The notes below the pieces were generated by a model. The model did no database searches. It saw only the letters and a list, made by a program, of their open reading frames with translations, and was not told the origin of the DNA. Made by a program: the position numbers and the translations under genes. A stretch of 64,000 bases of DNA from Panicum virgatum. Lineage: Eukaryota; Streptophyta; Magnoliopsida; Poales; Poaceae. How positions within the stretch are numbered: the first letter of the stretch is position 1; the number at the start of each line of letters is the position of its first letter. Location of the stretch: positions 47,229,795 to 47,293,794 of the forward strand of contig NC_053142.1 of the NCBI RefSeq assembly GCF_016808335.1, given 5' to 3'. Below, piece by piece: positions 1-13,088 of the stretch.

Positions 1-396
1 CTCCCCCAACGACCTCCTCCGGCGTGGGTCTCCTCAATTTGTTTTCCACGAATAAAATTTAGTCCCATCACATTATATATTTGAATATTAATTAGGAGGA
101 TTAAATATAAATTAAATATGGAATTAATTAAATAAATACTAGAAGCTAATTCGTGATACTTTTTCCCAGAAGAGGCATTGATGATCTTGCAGAAACCAGT
201 GGCCCAAGCCTGCCGATCTTGTGGGCGGGGTGATGCAGCGTGCAGCATTTGTACTGTTCATAGCTTCTCAGTGTACTACTACTACCCGCTGCCGATTTGC
301 TGTTGAAGAAGGGAAAGGGAGAGAGGACGCTTTCCGGGGCCGAAAATGGAGGCAGCGTTTGCAGCCATCTGTTTCACTGCGCTGAGATACCCTTTG
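1..396. other. Intergenic, nothing recognised
   Basis: AT-rich flank with no convincing exon, repeat terminus or RNA gene. Short open frames here have no recognisable similarity. Confidence 0.5.
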
Positions 397-728
397 GCCA
401 TGTTTGGTTTTCACCCTGAAATTTTTTTCAAAAAAAAACAAATGTATGTATGAAGTACTAAACGAAATTTATTTGTAAATTTTTTTTACAGACGGGTGTA
501 ACTTTTCGAGATGAATCTAATGAGCCAAGTTCCACTATAATTGGCTACAGTGATACTACAGTAACCGCCTCTAATCATCTTCCAATTATGCGGTCAAATG
601 CCTTATTAGCTACATCACATGCTACAGTACCATGATTGTGGAGGTTGTTTGTAATTAGACTTCATTTAATACCTCTAATTAGTGATCGAAGAGGCAAAAA
701 GTTTTCACCCTCTAACCAAACAAGGCAT
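397..728. repeat. MITE, family 1 copy A
   Basis: A 330-bp AT-rich element whose ends mirror each other: it opens with GGCCATGTTTGGTTTTCACC and closes with ACCCTCTAACCAAACAAGGC. It carries internal motifs shared with the copies at 1,344, 3,471 and 57,724 (a GAGACGAATCTAATGAGCC-like stretch, repeated CTACAGT motifs, and TTAGAC/TTCATTTAATACC). It has no coding capacity. The ends resemble the very common grass non-autonomous DNA elements, but I do not assign a superfamily because the target-site duplication is unclear. Confidence 0.7.
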
Positions 729-846
729 TTGGTGGTTTCCCTGTGTTCTCTGTCTTCAGTTTCTTACTGTTTCAAGTAGAGGTTTCCTTTGCCACGATGC
801 ATTTCTATTCAGGCATAAATTTATCCGTAGGTCGGCAATGGATATA

Positions 847-1105
847 CTCCCTCCGTACCTATAAAACTTGACGTTTTGGACAAGGTTTGGGTCAAACATT
901 AGAAATATAAATCATCAATAACTTTTAAGTTGTTGAGTTTGCAAATGTGAAAATTATATCAATAGATTTGTCTTGAAAAATACGTTCATAAAAATATACA
1001 TATACCACTTTTTCATAAATATTTTTATAATAACAAGTGGTCAAAGTTGTGTTTAGGAGACCGTGTCGTTATCCTAAACGTCAAGTTTTATGGATACGGA
1101 GGGAG
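847..1105. mobile_element. Stowaway MITE (Tc1/Mariner type)
   Basis: Perfect Stowaway hallmarks: terminal inverted repeats CTCCCTCCGTA... and ...TACGGAGGGAG, flanked on both sides by TA. The inverted repeat continues for about 27 bp (ATAAAACTTGACG against CGTCAAGTTTTAT). The 259-bp body is AT-rich and non-coding. Confidence 0.92.
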
Positions 1106-1343
1106 TATGGCTAGATTATTTGTTGTGATTCCTCTTTTATTTCTTTTACTGTAACATCTTCATTTTCATTCAGAAATTCACAAAATCCTCTGAATTTCTG
1201 CCACAAACCTCCCCCCATGAAACACTAGCCCCCCGGGACCAGGGGCGGCGGAGGGCCACGTGTCGGCGAATTCCCTGCCGGCGATCGGGCCGTCCATTTC
1301 CGCCGGCGACATGGACGACTATGCAGCCAAAGCTCGAAACCGA

Positions 1344-1686
1344 GGCCGTGTTTGGTTAGGGGTGAAAAAGTTTTTATATAAAATTTTCGCCCCTTTGACT
1401 ATTAATTAGAGGTATTAAATGAAATCTAATTACAAAATAACTTTCACAATTATGATACTGTAGCATGTGATGTAGCTAATAAGGTCTTTGACCATATGAT
1501 TAGAGAATGATTATGTGCGGTTACTATAGCACTACTGTAGCTAATCATGGTGGAACTTAACTCATTACATTCGTCTCGAAAAGTTATACTCATCCGTGAA
1601 AAAATTTCACAAATAAACTTCATTTAGTATTCCATGCCTACATTCATTTTTTTTAAAAAAATTCACGTTATAAACCAAACATGGCC
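1344..1686. repeat. MITE, family 1 copy C
   Basis: Bounded by GGCCGTGTTTGGTTAGGGGT and ...ATAAACCAAACATGGCC, an imperfect inverted pair. It shares TTTGACTATTAATTAGAGG, GCGGTTACT and TCGTCTCGAAAAGTTA with the copy at 3,471-3,812. It lies just upstream of the NAL1-type transcription unit, so it may sit in its promoter. Confidence 0.75.
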
Positions 1687-1849
1687 TACACGCCGCTCGA
1701 CACACCACACGGGCGCAACAGTATCAGCGGCTGTTCATCCCATCTCTGACCATGATCACCTAAGCCGAGCTCGCGCCCCTCCATCTCTCTCCCCCGTTCT
1801 CTCTTTCCCCCAAGATTCCCGCCCCCTCCGCCCCCGGCTCCCCCCCCCC

Positions 1850-2101
1850 CCCCCCCATCTCGCTAGCCCCTAGCTCTGGGCCTCCTCTCGCTGTGCGTGC
1901 ACAGCGAAGGACCGCAGGCTCGAGCGGTAGGGGTCGCTGCATCGAGGAGGGCGCGGCGCTGCAGGAAGGCTGCAAGGCTGGCGGCTTCTGCCCACTGGGC
2001 GTCGCCCTGAATAGTGGAGATTCCCACCCCCATTTCCCAATTATGGATAGCCAGCAGCCAGCGGGGGAGGACTGAGGCCGCTCGCCATTGCTCCCATTTG
2101 A
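1850..2101 (+). promoter_or_regulatory. Probable 5'UTR exon of the NAL1-type gene
   Basis: A GC-rich stretch preceded by a CT-rich, poly-C promoter-like region ends at TTTGAG|GTAAGCG, a strong splice donor at 2,102. No in-frame start links it to the protein, so it is read as a non-coding leader spliced to an acceptor shortly before the ATG at 4,242. The transcription start is inferred, not seen. Confidence 0.45.
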
Positions 2102-3470
2102 GGTAAGCGCCTGGAATTCCTCTTCTTCCGCACGTAAAAATCCTTCCATGACTGGATCTTTTCGCTGCCGTGAGCCCGGGAATGGAGAAAGGCGGGATCT
2201 TGGCAGCGCCTTCTCCTTCCTTTCTTGGTTTCCTGCCTCTTTCTTTTTTCGTTATATCCTTTATTGATTGATTCATGATTGCATTTGTGAGTCCGCTTAG
2301 CTTTCGTATTCATTCTACCGCTGGTTGGTTAATCTTTTCGAAGTCCCTCTGTTTTTGTTTTAATCTTGATGCCGAAGTGAAGGGTTCTTGATTTTGCTTA
2401 GCAGAGTAGAGTTACAGCCAGCCGCCAGGCAGGGTTTGTTAGGAATAAACCTGACTGGTCATGTGTGTGCGTTGGTGTGTCGCGTGTGCGTGTGCAGGAT
2501 AGCTGCACGGGGCTGTTAGCTGCAGGAATGAGTCGCAGACGTGCCTTCCGTAGAGCTCGGCGAGAGGCCAGATCGTGCGCATGAGGAGTGGCTCACGTAC
2601 GTTCTGGCCGGGTCTTCAGGAGCTAGTGCATGCGTGCGAGTGCCGAAGTGGCCGTTGCTAGGCGCTGCAGCTATAAAGTGCGATGTAGTCTCGCTCATTT
2701 GGGTTGAGCCGAGGGGAATAAGAGAAGCCAGCATACCGGCCGCCGGGGCGTTCGTCGCCATATCTCGTGTTCTTGTGATCGTCCGTCGTTCCTCGGTTCC
2801 AACAGGGTTTAGCTCCTTTTGACATTTTGTGTAGCCCCCCTCCCCTTTTAAGTTCGATCCTAGCATCGGCAAGTGTGTTTGATGTATTCTTTTTTACCAG
2901 AAAAGGTGTGGGTGCTGTTGGTTGTTGTTAATCCGTCTTGGGTGCGGAAATGCGATGGAAAGCGAGGTCCCGTCTTCGTAGAGACAATCTTGGAGGCGTG
3001 ATCGATGGCTCCCGATGTTTTGCCTTCAGCATTCTTTATTCAGAGTTTGGAGAAACGCCATGGAAGGAGTATTGTTCGTCTCTGCATTCCAGACTTAGCT
3101 AGAGCATGTGGTTCAATGTTGGCTACCCAATACCAATTCCTGGTGGCGCTTTTTAGGACCTTTTGTTTCTGCTTTTCTCTTTCAAGAAAGTACATGATGC
3201 CTTTGCCCAACTTCGTTTTCACTGCCGACTACCAAAATCGTAGTGTAGGTCCTACCTTATTCCCCGAAATGAGACTATCATTAGTTCATTACAATCAGTG
3301 GCCATGTGGATTTATGCCAAATCCTTTGTTTAAAGAGAGAATTTGTGCCATCCCTTAACCTTCATGGCCCTGATTTCTTGAATTGTCAAGTCGCCATTGC
3401 CTTTAGACAGCAAGGGGGCGGAGGCCTGGGCTTTTGCAGATTCCTCTTATCTGTTTATTTCTATATCAGA

Positions 3471-3812
3471 GGCCATGTTTGGTTGGAGGGTGGAAAAGTT
3501 TTGATGAGAGAGAAATGATGCTTTGACTACTAATTAGGGGTATTAAATAAAGTCTAATTACAAAATTACCTCCACACTGTGGTACTGTAGCAGTTGCTCT
3601 AGCTAATGAGATCTTTGACCGCATGGTAGGATGATTGAGCGCGGTTACTGTAGCATCACTGTAGCCATAATGATGAAACTTGGCTCATTAGATTCGTCTC
3701 GAAAAGTTACACCCATTCCTAAAAAGGTTTTGCAAATAAACTTCGTTTAGTACTTCATGCATGCATTCGTCTTTTTGTGCAAAAGTTTTCGTGGATTCAT
3801 CCAAACACGGCC
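3471..3812. repeat. MITE, family 1 copy D
   Basis: Starts GGCCATGTTTGGTTGGAGGG and ends CATCCAAACACGGCC. The body is closely similar to the copy at 1,344-1,686 (TTTGACTACTAATTAGGGG, GATTCGTCTCGAAAAGTTAC, AAATAAACTTCGTTTAGTA). It lies inside the presumed 5'UTR intron of the NAL1-type gene. Confidence 0.75.
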
Positions 3813-4241
3813 AGAATATCAGATGCGCCGTTCAAATGGATCGTATCCTTCGTACAGCTGATTGGTGGTGTCTGCCTATTCTGTCATCTTTCAGAGACAC
3901 TAAATTCAGGCTGCTTTGTTTACGTGGCTCTCCTTGCAATCTTTCAGAATCTATTCCTGAAGAATATCAAGCTGCTCCACAACTAGCTGTTTGTTCACAT
4001 ATGTGCTCTTGACCATAGATCGCCCCATCCATTATGAGTCTATAAATTGGTAGCACATTGTTCACATAGCTGTTTGTTCACATATGTACAAGGATACGAG
4101 CTTTCGAGCCTTTTCCTTACATTTTCTACCTTAGGCCTTAGGTTATCTAGCCTCGAAGATCATGTTCTCTGACTTGATGCTTCTCATTTTCAAGGTCACA
4201 ACTTGTCCTACCTGGTGTAGCTTAGCAACCTGTTCAGCAAA

Positions 4242-7200
4242 ATGAGGCCTTCAGATGACAGGGCGCAGCTCTCAGGCTTTGCACAATCAGAAGAATCAAC
4301 ACTTGATGTGGAGGGGCATTGCTACCACCAACAGTCATTCCCTTGTTCTCCATCAATGCAACCAATTGCTTCTGGGTGCACACACACAGAGAATAGCGCG
4401 GCATACTTCTTATGGCCGACATCAAACCTACAGCATTGTGCAGCTGAGGGGCGTGCAAACTACTTTGGCAACCTTTCAAAAGGACTCCTTCCCAAGTCTG
4501 GCAAGTTGCCAAAGGGCCAGCAAGCAAATAGCTTGCTTGACTTGATGACTATAAGAGCTTTCCATAGCAAGATATTACGATGTTTTAGCCTTGGGACCGC
4601 AGTGGGATTCCGCATCAGGAAAGGGGTTCTGACAGATATCCCTGCTATTCTTGTCTTTGTTGCTCGCAAGGTTAACAAGAAATGGCTTAATCCGACCCAA
4701 TGCCTTCCTGCAATCGTTGAGGTTAGGAAACTTCAATTCATATGCATTTTAGATATTGCACTAGCTTGGTTTTTTGTGCTTTGAATTGGTTTTGTCATGG
4801 TCTGAATAACTTTCACTAAGTCGGATCATTGACAGGGTCCAGGAGGTGTTTGGTGTGATGTTGATGTTGTTGAATTCTCGTACTATGGCGCACCAGCTCA
4901 AACTCCAAAAGAGCAAATGTTCACTGAGCTTGTTGATAGGTTGTGCGGTAGTGATGAATGTATCGGTTCAGGATCTCAGGTACACCTTTGTTCTTTTCTG
5001 CATTGATTAATTTTCGAACTATATATAATATATCATGTGGATCAATTAGATCGTGCTACCATCTGCACTTGTGCAGCTGTGCACAATAATTGTACCAGAC
5101 AAAACCCTGTACTACAAAATTGTACTACTGATTTGTAGGGGGACCATTCAATTTTGTCAAGATTCTTCTCGAGATTTAACCAGTACAAAGGGGGGGAATG
5201 CCTGGCATGCATATTCTAAGGACTGACAGATACTTTTTCAGTACATCCAACCATGTAAAATGCCTGGTTAAAGGAGCTACTATGAATCCGGCAAATGTTC
5301 AGTTCATCCAGCTGGATGTTCTAATAAGATATTCCAACTAGTTTCCCCTGTCAAATGTATGCTATAGTGGCAAACACATACTCTTTGTCCTAAAAAAACA
5401 CATCACACATAATCTGAGATGATGCAACTGAAATTTGCTACTATCGTCTGAATTACCTTAGTCATTGATTCTCTTTGAAACTACCAGAAGATTTTGTCAC
5501 ATTTGTGGTGGCAAAATAGGCAGCTGCTAATACTGTGTGATGATGCAATGGATGATTGAAGATGCCATGCTTCTAAAAATTTCCTCCGTATGGATCTTGT
5601 TTCATGGTTTCAGGTTGCAAGTCAGGACACTTTTGGAACTTTGGGTGCCATTGTAAAACGGCGAACTGGCAACAAGCAGATAGGTTTCCTAACCAACCGG
5701 CATGTTGCGGTTGACTTGGACTACCCAAACCAGAAGATGTATCACCCACTGCCGCCCAACCTTGGGCCTGGTGTTTATCTTGGAGCTGTCGAAAGGGCAA
5801 CATCTTTCATCACAGATGATGTTTGGTATGGAATTTATGCTGGAACAAACCCAGGTAGAGCAGTTACAAATTACCTGGATAATAGAGGAAACAAAATATT
5901 GCTTACAGCTTTAATTGCTTGGTTAATTTTGTGTCTATTTAAAATTTCACGAGATGCCATTATTTATTAATCTATTCATATCAAGCAAGGTTTGACATTT
6001 GTGAGTCTATTGAATTTTGTCAGTCAAATTAACACCAACTTGCTCTTCAGGTTGCTGCTTGCAAACAAAGCAGCATAAGTTTAATTTTGAGAAAAAAAAT
6101 AAGTTAGGCCTTTTTTTCTGAACAAATAAAGTATAGGCTAGTTTTCGCCATGTTACCAATGTAGCACATCTACCTTTTTTTTTGCCGACATTCAAAATGA
6201 TGTACATAATGTTCTAATTCCCAAACATACATGCCATGTTCTAATAAACTTGCAGAGACATTTGTACGGGCTGACGGGGCATTCATCCCATTTACTCATG
6301 ACTTTGACATCAAGACTGTCACAACTACAGTTAGGGGTGTTGGTGACATCGGGGATGTTAAGGTTATAGATCTGCAGTGCCCGCTTAATAGCCTCATAGG
6401 GAGGCAAGTATGCAAAATCGGCAGAAGTTCTGGTCACACAACTGGAACTGTGATGGCTTATGCCCTTGAATACAATGATGAGAAAGGAATAAGCTTCTTC
6501 ACTGACCTCCTTGTTGTCGGTGAGAATTGCCAAACATTTGATTTGGAAGGTGATAGTGGGAGCCTTATTATCCTGACCGGCCAGGATGGTGAGAAGCCAC
6601 GTCCTATTGGGATAATATGGGGTGGCACAGCAAACCGTGGGAGGCTAAAGCTTACATGTGACCATGGCCCTGAAAATTGGACCAGTGGAGTTGATCTTGG
6701 CCGCCTTCTGGACCGTCTTGAACTTGATCTTATCATAACCAATGAATCACTCCAAGGTTTGGTCTTTCCCAAACTTTCATTTCTATGTGCTCTACTTGTT
6801 TCCGATTGTCTGTTCAGATATCTACAAAATTCATTATCCGGTTCAGAACTATTATTTCAAAAATTGAATCTGTACGCTTTTGTTTCCATGATACACAACT
6901 GACAAAATTTTATCCTAAATGAAGATGCCGTGCAGCAGCAAAGGCTTGCGATGGTGGCTGCAGCCAACTCTATCGTTGGGGAGTCTTCCACAGTAGCCCC
7001 TCCTGTCCCAGAAGAAAAGGTGGAGGATATGTTCGAGCCTCTGGGGATCAAAATTGAGCAGCTGCTTCGGCAAGACGTTCCGACCACTGGAACTGAAGGG
7101 GACGATGCAGCTGTGACCGACGTGGAGGAGCACCAGTTCATCTCAAACTTCGTCGGTATGTCCCCTGTGCGCCAAGACCAGGACGCTCCGAGGCAAATCG

Positions 7201-7313
7201 CCAACCTGAACAACCCATCAGAGGAAGAACTGGCCATGTCGCTGCACCTAGGTGACCGGGAGCCCAAGCGGCTGCGCACCGACACAGAAGCTGACCTTGA
7301 CCTGGAGAAGTGA
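4242..7313 (+). CDS. NAL1: NARROW LEAF 1 (NAL1)-type trypsin-like serine protease
   Basis: Five coding exons (4242-4721, 4836-4979, 5614-5854, 6256-6756, 6925-7313) join in frame to about 584 residues, against about 582 for rice NAL1. Rice NAL1 is a plant-specific serine protease that shapes leaf width, vein number and auxin-related development. The fold is trypsin-like. The triad reads as His238 (in TNRHVAVD), Asp295 (in RADGAF) and Ser389 (in GDSGS), an offset of +4 from the rice residues I recall. The N-terminus carries the family stretch ENSAAYFLWPTSNLQHCAAE, and the acidic C-terminus ends in LDLEK. Introns 2 and 3 are AT-rich with standard borders. The residue before the catalytic His is Arg237, a position known to vary between His and Arg in rice. 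No frame break is visible, so the gene looks intact. A NAL1-like paralogue is the main alternative. Confidence 0.93.
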
Positions 7314-8800
7314 GGTGCTCAGTTCAGCTTCCCTACATTCAGAAATCAGAACTAGTCTGAAGATCTTCTGTGGTCCAGCAAATTGAACCTGCAGCGTTAG
7401 CTTAAACCATCATGCTCATGGCGAATGCATTATGATGTACTATGGTGAAACTTGATTCAGCACTTGTAGGAGTTTAGGTGGGATCCCGGCAGTTTTGCAC
7501 TGTTCTCATGAGACTTGATATACACAAATGCTGAATCCTCTACCATGTTAAAACAATGTAGGGAGCGATGAAGTGATCTTCAGCACTTTTTTCCTATCAT
7601 TATTGGTGATGTTTTTCTCAAGATCAAGCTTCTGGAAATCTCATGTTTTTTTAGTAAGAAATCTTATGTTTTCACTTTCTAACGTAAAAACTGCTGCTTT
7701 TACATGTACTCTCCGTTCTAAATTATGAATTGTTTTAGCTTTTTAGACTTTTTATATGTATTTACTTAGAAAATCAAAATTATAAATAAAATCTATAATA
7801 TGAAACGTAAGGTAACGGAGCAGCATGTATATATACATCTCTGTGTGACTGTCACTTATGGGCCATGGAGGCATGGACCGGGATATGCTGAACAGACGGC
7901 CCAGATCTAACTGTTAAATCCTCCGCAAAAGCTTCACCCGTTCGATTCTTTTAATTCAGAATCAGGACCAGCTTTCACTGACATTTTGGGTCCGCCACGC
8001 CGGGAAACTTCATCATCGTACTGAAGTCTAAATTAGGACTCCTCTGAGGCGATTTCTCCCTAACTACTTTTAGCACTAGTCACGGATCGCTGGGCCCCGC
8101 AACACGTCGGGTACTCCTGTCATTGAGGGAGGCAGATCTCGGGTGACGTGGGCAGACGGATCCACGTGGCCGCTGGTTGCTTCGCGTATCTCCCTTCAGC
8201 TGGGCGTTAGAGTACGGGACGGGAACGGGATAGCGAAGCCCTCACGCCGCCGGAACCCCACCACCTCCCAATCCGGAAGCGAATAAACGCCGCAGGATTC
8301 CGACCGCGGTCCGTACCCCAGCGTCGGCGTCCCCCGATTGGTTCCAAACCTTGCGGCTTGATTCGTGCGATCGGAGCTGGTTTGGCGGGAAGGCTCTCGC
8401 TTTCCTGCCGGCGCTTCAGCTGGAGCGATTGGGGGTTCGGTCGGTGTTCATGTTCTAGGGGTGGGGGCGTCAGAGTTGTCGGCGTTTTCTTTTTCGTTTC
8501 ACTGGTGGCTGCCGCAGCCAATCGAGACTGCTCCTGTTTCCTATCTATGGCCCAATCGCTTTAGTTTTTGCTCTGATTTCAATCCTGATTTCGCTGTGTT
8601 AGTCTGGCGAAACAAATTGCAAGCTGATTTCGGGAATATTTTCAGCTTACCCTGATTTCGCTGCAATTTGCTGAAATCGCTGAGCCATCATCGCTGCTTG
8701 CGTGATCTGATAGCTGCTGAAGCGGGGGCAGTTGCCGCTGGCTGCTGGTTGGGGTTGAATTTGGATAGAGAAGTCTTGGAAAGGCGCAGCCTTTTTTGGT
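7314..8800. other. Intergenic: NAL1 3'UTR, MITE remnant, LCAT promoter/5'UTR
   Basis: The first 250 bases look like NAL1 3'UTR. About 7,709-7,820 is a weak Stowaway-like remnant (CTCTCCGTTCTAAATTATGAA ... GTAACGGAG). From about 8,040 the DNA turns GC-rich and should hold the promoter and leader of the LCAT4-type gene. I could not place a TATA box. Confidence 0.5.
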
Positions 8801-8804
8801 GACC

Positions 8805-11800
8805 ATGACGCTACTTGAGGAGTTGATCCGGGCGATAGAGCTCTGGCTGCGGATTGTCAAGGAGCAGGTGCCCTTGGTCGATCCAACCCTTGACCCGGTG
8901 CTACTTGTTCCTGGTATTGCCGGCTCCATCCTTGAAGCTGTTGATGAGGCTGGGAACAAGGAGAGGGTGTGGGTGCGCATCCTTGCTGCGGAGCATGAGT
9001 TCCGGGAGAAGCTCTGGTCCAGATTTGATGCCTCCACTGGTATGAGCAACACTCTTGTTCACCAATAATTGTGGTTTACATTCAATTGGCTAATTATACA
9101 TTGACTTAATTATTTAAACTCTAATGTTAGGGACTGTACTGACTTACTTTGGACATGATATGAAAAAGAAAGGATGTTAGAATATTGAACTAACAAAAAA
9201 TGGCAGAGATGCTTGTACTAAAGTCACATGGTCTGGTGAAACAATTGATATAAACAAATGTATGGAAATTAATTTATTTTTCTTTGGCTTCATAAAGAAA
9301 ACAACAGCTGATCCATTTTTATTCATGATTTTGTCCGATCTATTATTAGATCGCTTCCTGCTTCTATGTCATATGATTTGAAGTTATTCTAATGGAGCAG
9401 GTAGAACTGTTTCTGTGAATGAGAAAACAAGAATTACCGTCCCCGAGGATAGATATGGTTTGTATGCCATTGACACATTAGACCCAGACATGGTAAGATA
9501 TTACTTATTTGGGAGCTTTGTTGTTGTTTTGTTATTTTTTAAAAAAAGTTTCACCTCAACCAGTAGCAGCTTGTAGAAGTAAATGTTTGTGATGTCTTTT
9601 CAACTTTCTGTCTCTTAGCTCGTGGCTCTCATCATGTGCTGCTCGGTTTCTTGTTATAATAGCCATGTTGCTTTTATTTTTCATTCTATCTGTTGTTGGC
9701 TTCCGACTTTGAAGCCAACTTGATTATAGATTCGATACGAACCCCTCCCAATAAATTGCATAAATTGCAGTGGTTCTATGATCTCAGAATTTACTACATT
9801 TTGGTAACAGATCATAGGCGATGAGACTGTGTACTACTATCATGACATGATAGTGGAAATGATTAAATGGGGATATCAAGAAGGAAAAACTCTCTTTGGG
9901 TTTGGTTACGATTTCCGCCAAAGCAATAGGTAAATTTTGCACTTTGTTCTTGTTTTATTTATGCTATCCACTTCGTGATCCTTTATTGATTATTAACAGT
10001 CACCGTTTTATGAGTTTATGAAAACAATTATGGATTTTCTCATTGGTGATTTAAGTATTGTGGAGTTTTCTATTCTCTGGTGGGACACATTATGTTTATC
10101 TTCATACTTTTTGATACTGTTCTGTTCTTCAGGCTCTCAGAGACCCTTGACAGATTTTCCAAAAAGCTGGAGTCAGTTTACACAGCTTCTGGTGGGAAAA
10201 AGATAAATCTCATTACTCACTCAATGGGGGGATTAATCGTCAAATGTTTCATATCTCTGCACAGCGATGTCAGTGCTTGTTCATGTATTTTGGATCTTTC
10301 CTTTTGATTTGCCATGTTCAATGTCCTGCTCAGCTTTGCTGGCTTCAAGACTATAGCTCCTTTTCTGAATAGTGTTGTTTTTCTTCTATAGGTATTTGAA
10401 AAATATGTTAAGAGTTGGATTGCAATTGCTGCACCATTCCAAGGTAATATGTGCTTGAGTACCATTTCTTCCAACGTTATTCAACTAGGCTGCTAGCAAA
10501 TTTTACTTGACAAAGCGACCTTCTACTGTCCTACAGGTGCCCCTGGGTACATAACTACTAGTCTGCTGAATGGAATGTCTTTCGTTGAAGGATGGGAATC
10601 AAAATTCTTTATTTCAAAGTGGTGTATGCAACAATTGGTATGCTTTTATATCCTATCCATTTATCCGCATCCTATCGTCTGCATGTTTCATGTGGATACC
10701 AGAATTTTTTCCTTCAAAAAGAAGTCTGAAAACAGTATTTCTGCTTCAGCTACTTGAGTGCCCATCAATCTATGAGTTGTTGGCAAACCCAAACTTCCAG
10801 TGGAAAGACACTCCACTGCTACAGATTTGGAGAGAGAATTTGGATAACAATGGTAAGAAAAGTGCCCTGTTGGAGTCGTATGAGCCTGCGGAAGCAATAA
10901 AGATGATTGAAAAGGCTCTTTCCAACAATGAGGTGAGTCCTTCGCATTTCAAATTATGGTATGACTCAGCTTATGTTGATGCTTATTCTTTCTGAAAAAT
11001 TTTGTAATGGCAGATCATTGCTGATGGGATGCATATTTCTGTGCCCCTTAATTTGGATATATTAAAGTGGGCAAAGGAAACTCATGATATTTTGTCCAGT
11101 GCAAAGCTTCCAGAATCAGTGAAGTTCTACAATATATACGGGACTGATTATGACACTCCACATACTGTCTGGTACTTTCTCACCTGGAAATTTCTGATTT
11201 TAGTTTCAGTTTTGTTCTTGTATTAAGCAGAATCTCCATTGGGCCCATTGACATGATGGGATGATGCGTTAATTGCTGTTTACGTTCAATAACTAGAGTG
11301 GTGCATGTGTCAGATTTTAGTATACTAGTAATTTCACAATACTAGTATTGCTACACAGATTGTAAACATTACTCGAGAGCTAAAATGTCTCCAAAACACA
11401 AACATGCTGGTCGAAATCCATGTAGCCAAATATTATGGGATAAGGCACAAATATGGTATAAACCATCAATGTAGGATGGCTACATATTGATGAGTAGCAT
11501 CAACCTTCAGTTACTAATATGCATGTGTCTTGCAGCTATGGTAGTGAACACCATCCGGTTTCAAATCTTAGTCACCTTTTATATGCTCAGGTCAGTTCTT
11601 TTCCTTATTGTTGTGTTTTGTGCATACCTGGTTTCTGGCTTGCTGGTGTGCTGAACAATCAATCACTGGTTTGTAGTGCCTGAGGTTCTGAGCCATGTTT
11701 CTATTTTCAGGGAAAATATGTCTATGTTGATGGTGATGGATCTGTCCCAGTAGAATCAGCAAAGGTCTGATACTTTTGCTGTTCCAGATTATTATTTGGG

Positions 11801-12270
11801 AGGAAAGCGCTACTGAGAAAATTGTGTGAAATGTTTTTTCCCTCGTTTTGCAGGCGGATGGGCTTAATGCAGTGGCAAGAGTTGGGGTTGCAGCTGACCA
11901 CCGAGGAATCGTCTGCAGCCACCACGTATTCCGGATTGTCCAGCACTGGCTGCATGCTGGAGAACCTGATCCGTTCTACAATCCCCTGAACGACTATGTC
12001 ATACTCCCAACAGCCTATGAGATCGAGAAGCATCATGAGAAACGTGGGGATCTCACATCAGTTTCAGAGGACTGGGAGATCATCTCCCCGAGCGACGGCG
12101 AAACCATGAGGCCAGCTGAGTTAGCTCCTATGGTCGGCACGTTAACTGCAAGTCGTGAGGGCAAGGAGGGCACACTGGAAGAGGCACAGGCGACCATCGT
12201 TGTTCACCCAGAGAACAAGGGGCGGCAGCATGTGGAAGTTAGGGCTGTTGGTGTCAGCCATGGTGGCTAG
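8805..12270 (+). CDS. Lecithin:cholesterol acyltransferase-like 4 (phospholipase A type)
   Basis: Eleven exons join without phase conflict: 8805-9039, 9401-9492, 9811-9929, 10133-10268, 10392-10443, 10537-10637, 10750-10932, 11014-11171, 11536-11590, 11711-11764 and 11854-12270. They give about 533 residues, close to Arabidopsis LCAT4 (about 535). The family comprises alpha/beta hydrolases that cleave or transfer phospholipid acyl chains. Arabidopsis LCAT4 is described as a cytosolic phospholipase A. Visible signatures are the oxyanion motif VPGIAGS (residues 35-41), the nucleophile motif THSMGG with Ser179, and a C-terminal YVDGDGSVPVESA segment typical of the catalytic Asp region. There is no signal peptide or clear membrane segment, which fits a cytosolic enzyme. 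The C-terminal 70 residues, after DWEIISPSDG, are a polar tail. The start at 8,805 was chosen because the upstream in-frame TTG and GTG are not eukaryotic starts. The gene looks intact. Confidence 0.93.
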
Positions 12271-13088
12271 GCGTAGGAACCACGTTGGTTGTTTGGCAGC
12301 TAAACCTCTGGGCACGGTAACACACACTGTAAAGTGCATGTACATATGGGCTACGGCCTCTGTTGGAAATTTGTGTTTAGAGCTGTAAAAATGTTTATTC
12401 TGCGTGTAAATGTTCAGAACTGAATGAGCAAAGTGGTGTTTGGAATACAACTCCCTCGCAAATAATTTGCTTATCATGTGGTGGTTGAAAATTGAAATGT
12501 TAGCCTTTTTAGCTGGCGCCTGTTGAAAAAAAAGGCTTTGTTGTTGTAACCAGCTATGTTGGATATCAGGATATGCCGAATCGTTTGGCCGTGCGGCATA
12601 TTCTGTACCTCTCATTTCTTCAGCCGTAAGGGTCAAATGTGTTAAAAAGAATATTTAGAAGATGCCAATTTTTGTCCAATAGATTTCGTCGCCTGAGATT
12701 TACACTCTTGGACTTTAATGACAGCTTGGTACATTCACACTCCTGAACTCAACGGGGCGCTGAAAATCAACATCCACCATCGACACACGTTTACCCCAGA
12801 GCATGCAGGGTCAGAGGAGGCGTGGAGTACGGCAATAATCAAGCACCAAAGCAAGTACAGATTGATCGGAGATGCTTTTTTCACATGGAACTCCAAAAGG
12901 AAAAAGGAAAAACCTAGATCAGCTAATGAAGTCCGAAGATGTTTGCAGGTACACCAACACCACGATCATAAATTCATAACAAGGGCAAAACAGATACATT
13001 TGATGTAAACAAAGACGCATCATGACTCAGAAACAGCTCTATTCGCCTGCATGAAGGATGAGTCTGGACGTTCTCATCCCTGATGATG
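12271..13088. other. Intergenic between convergent genes
   Basis: Holds the 3'UTR of the LCAT4-type gene on the left and of the CYSTM gene on the right. No further coding exon or repeat terminus was recognised. Confidence 0.5.
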
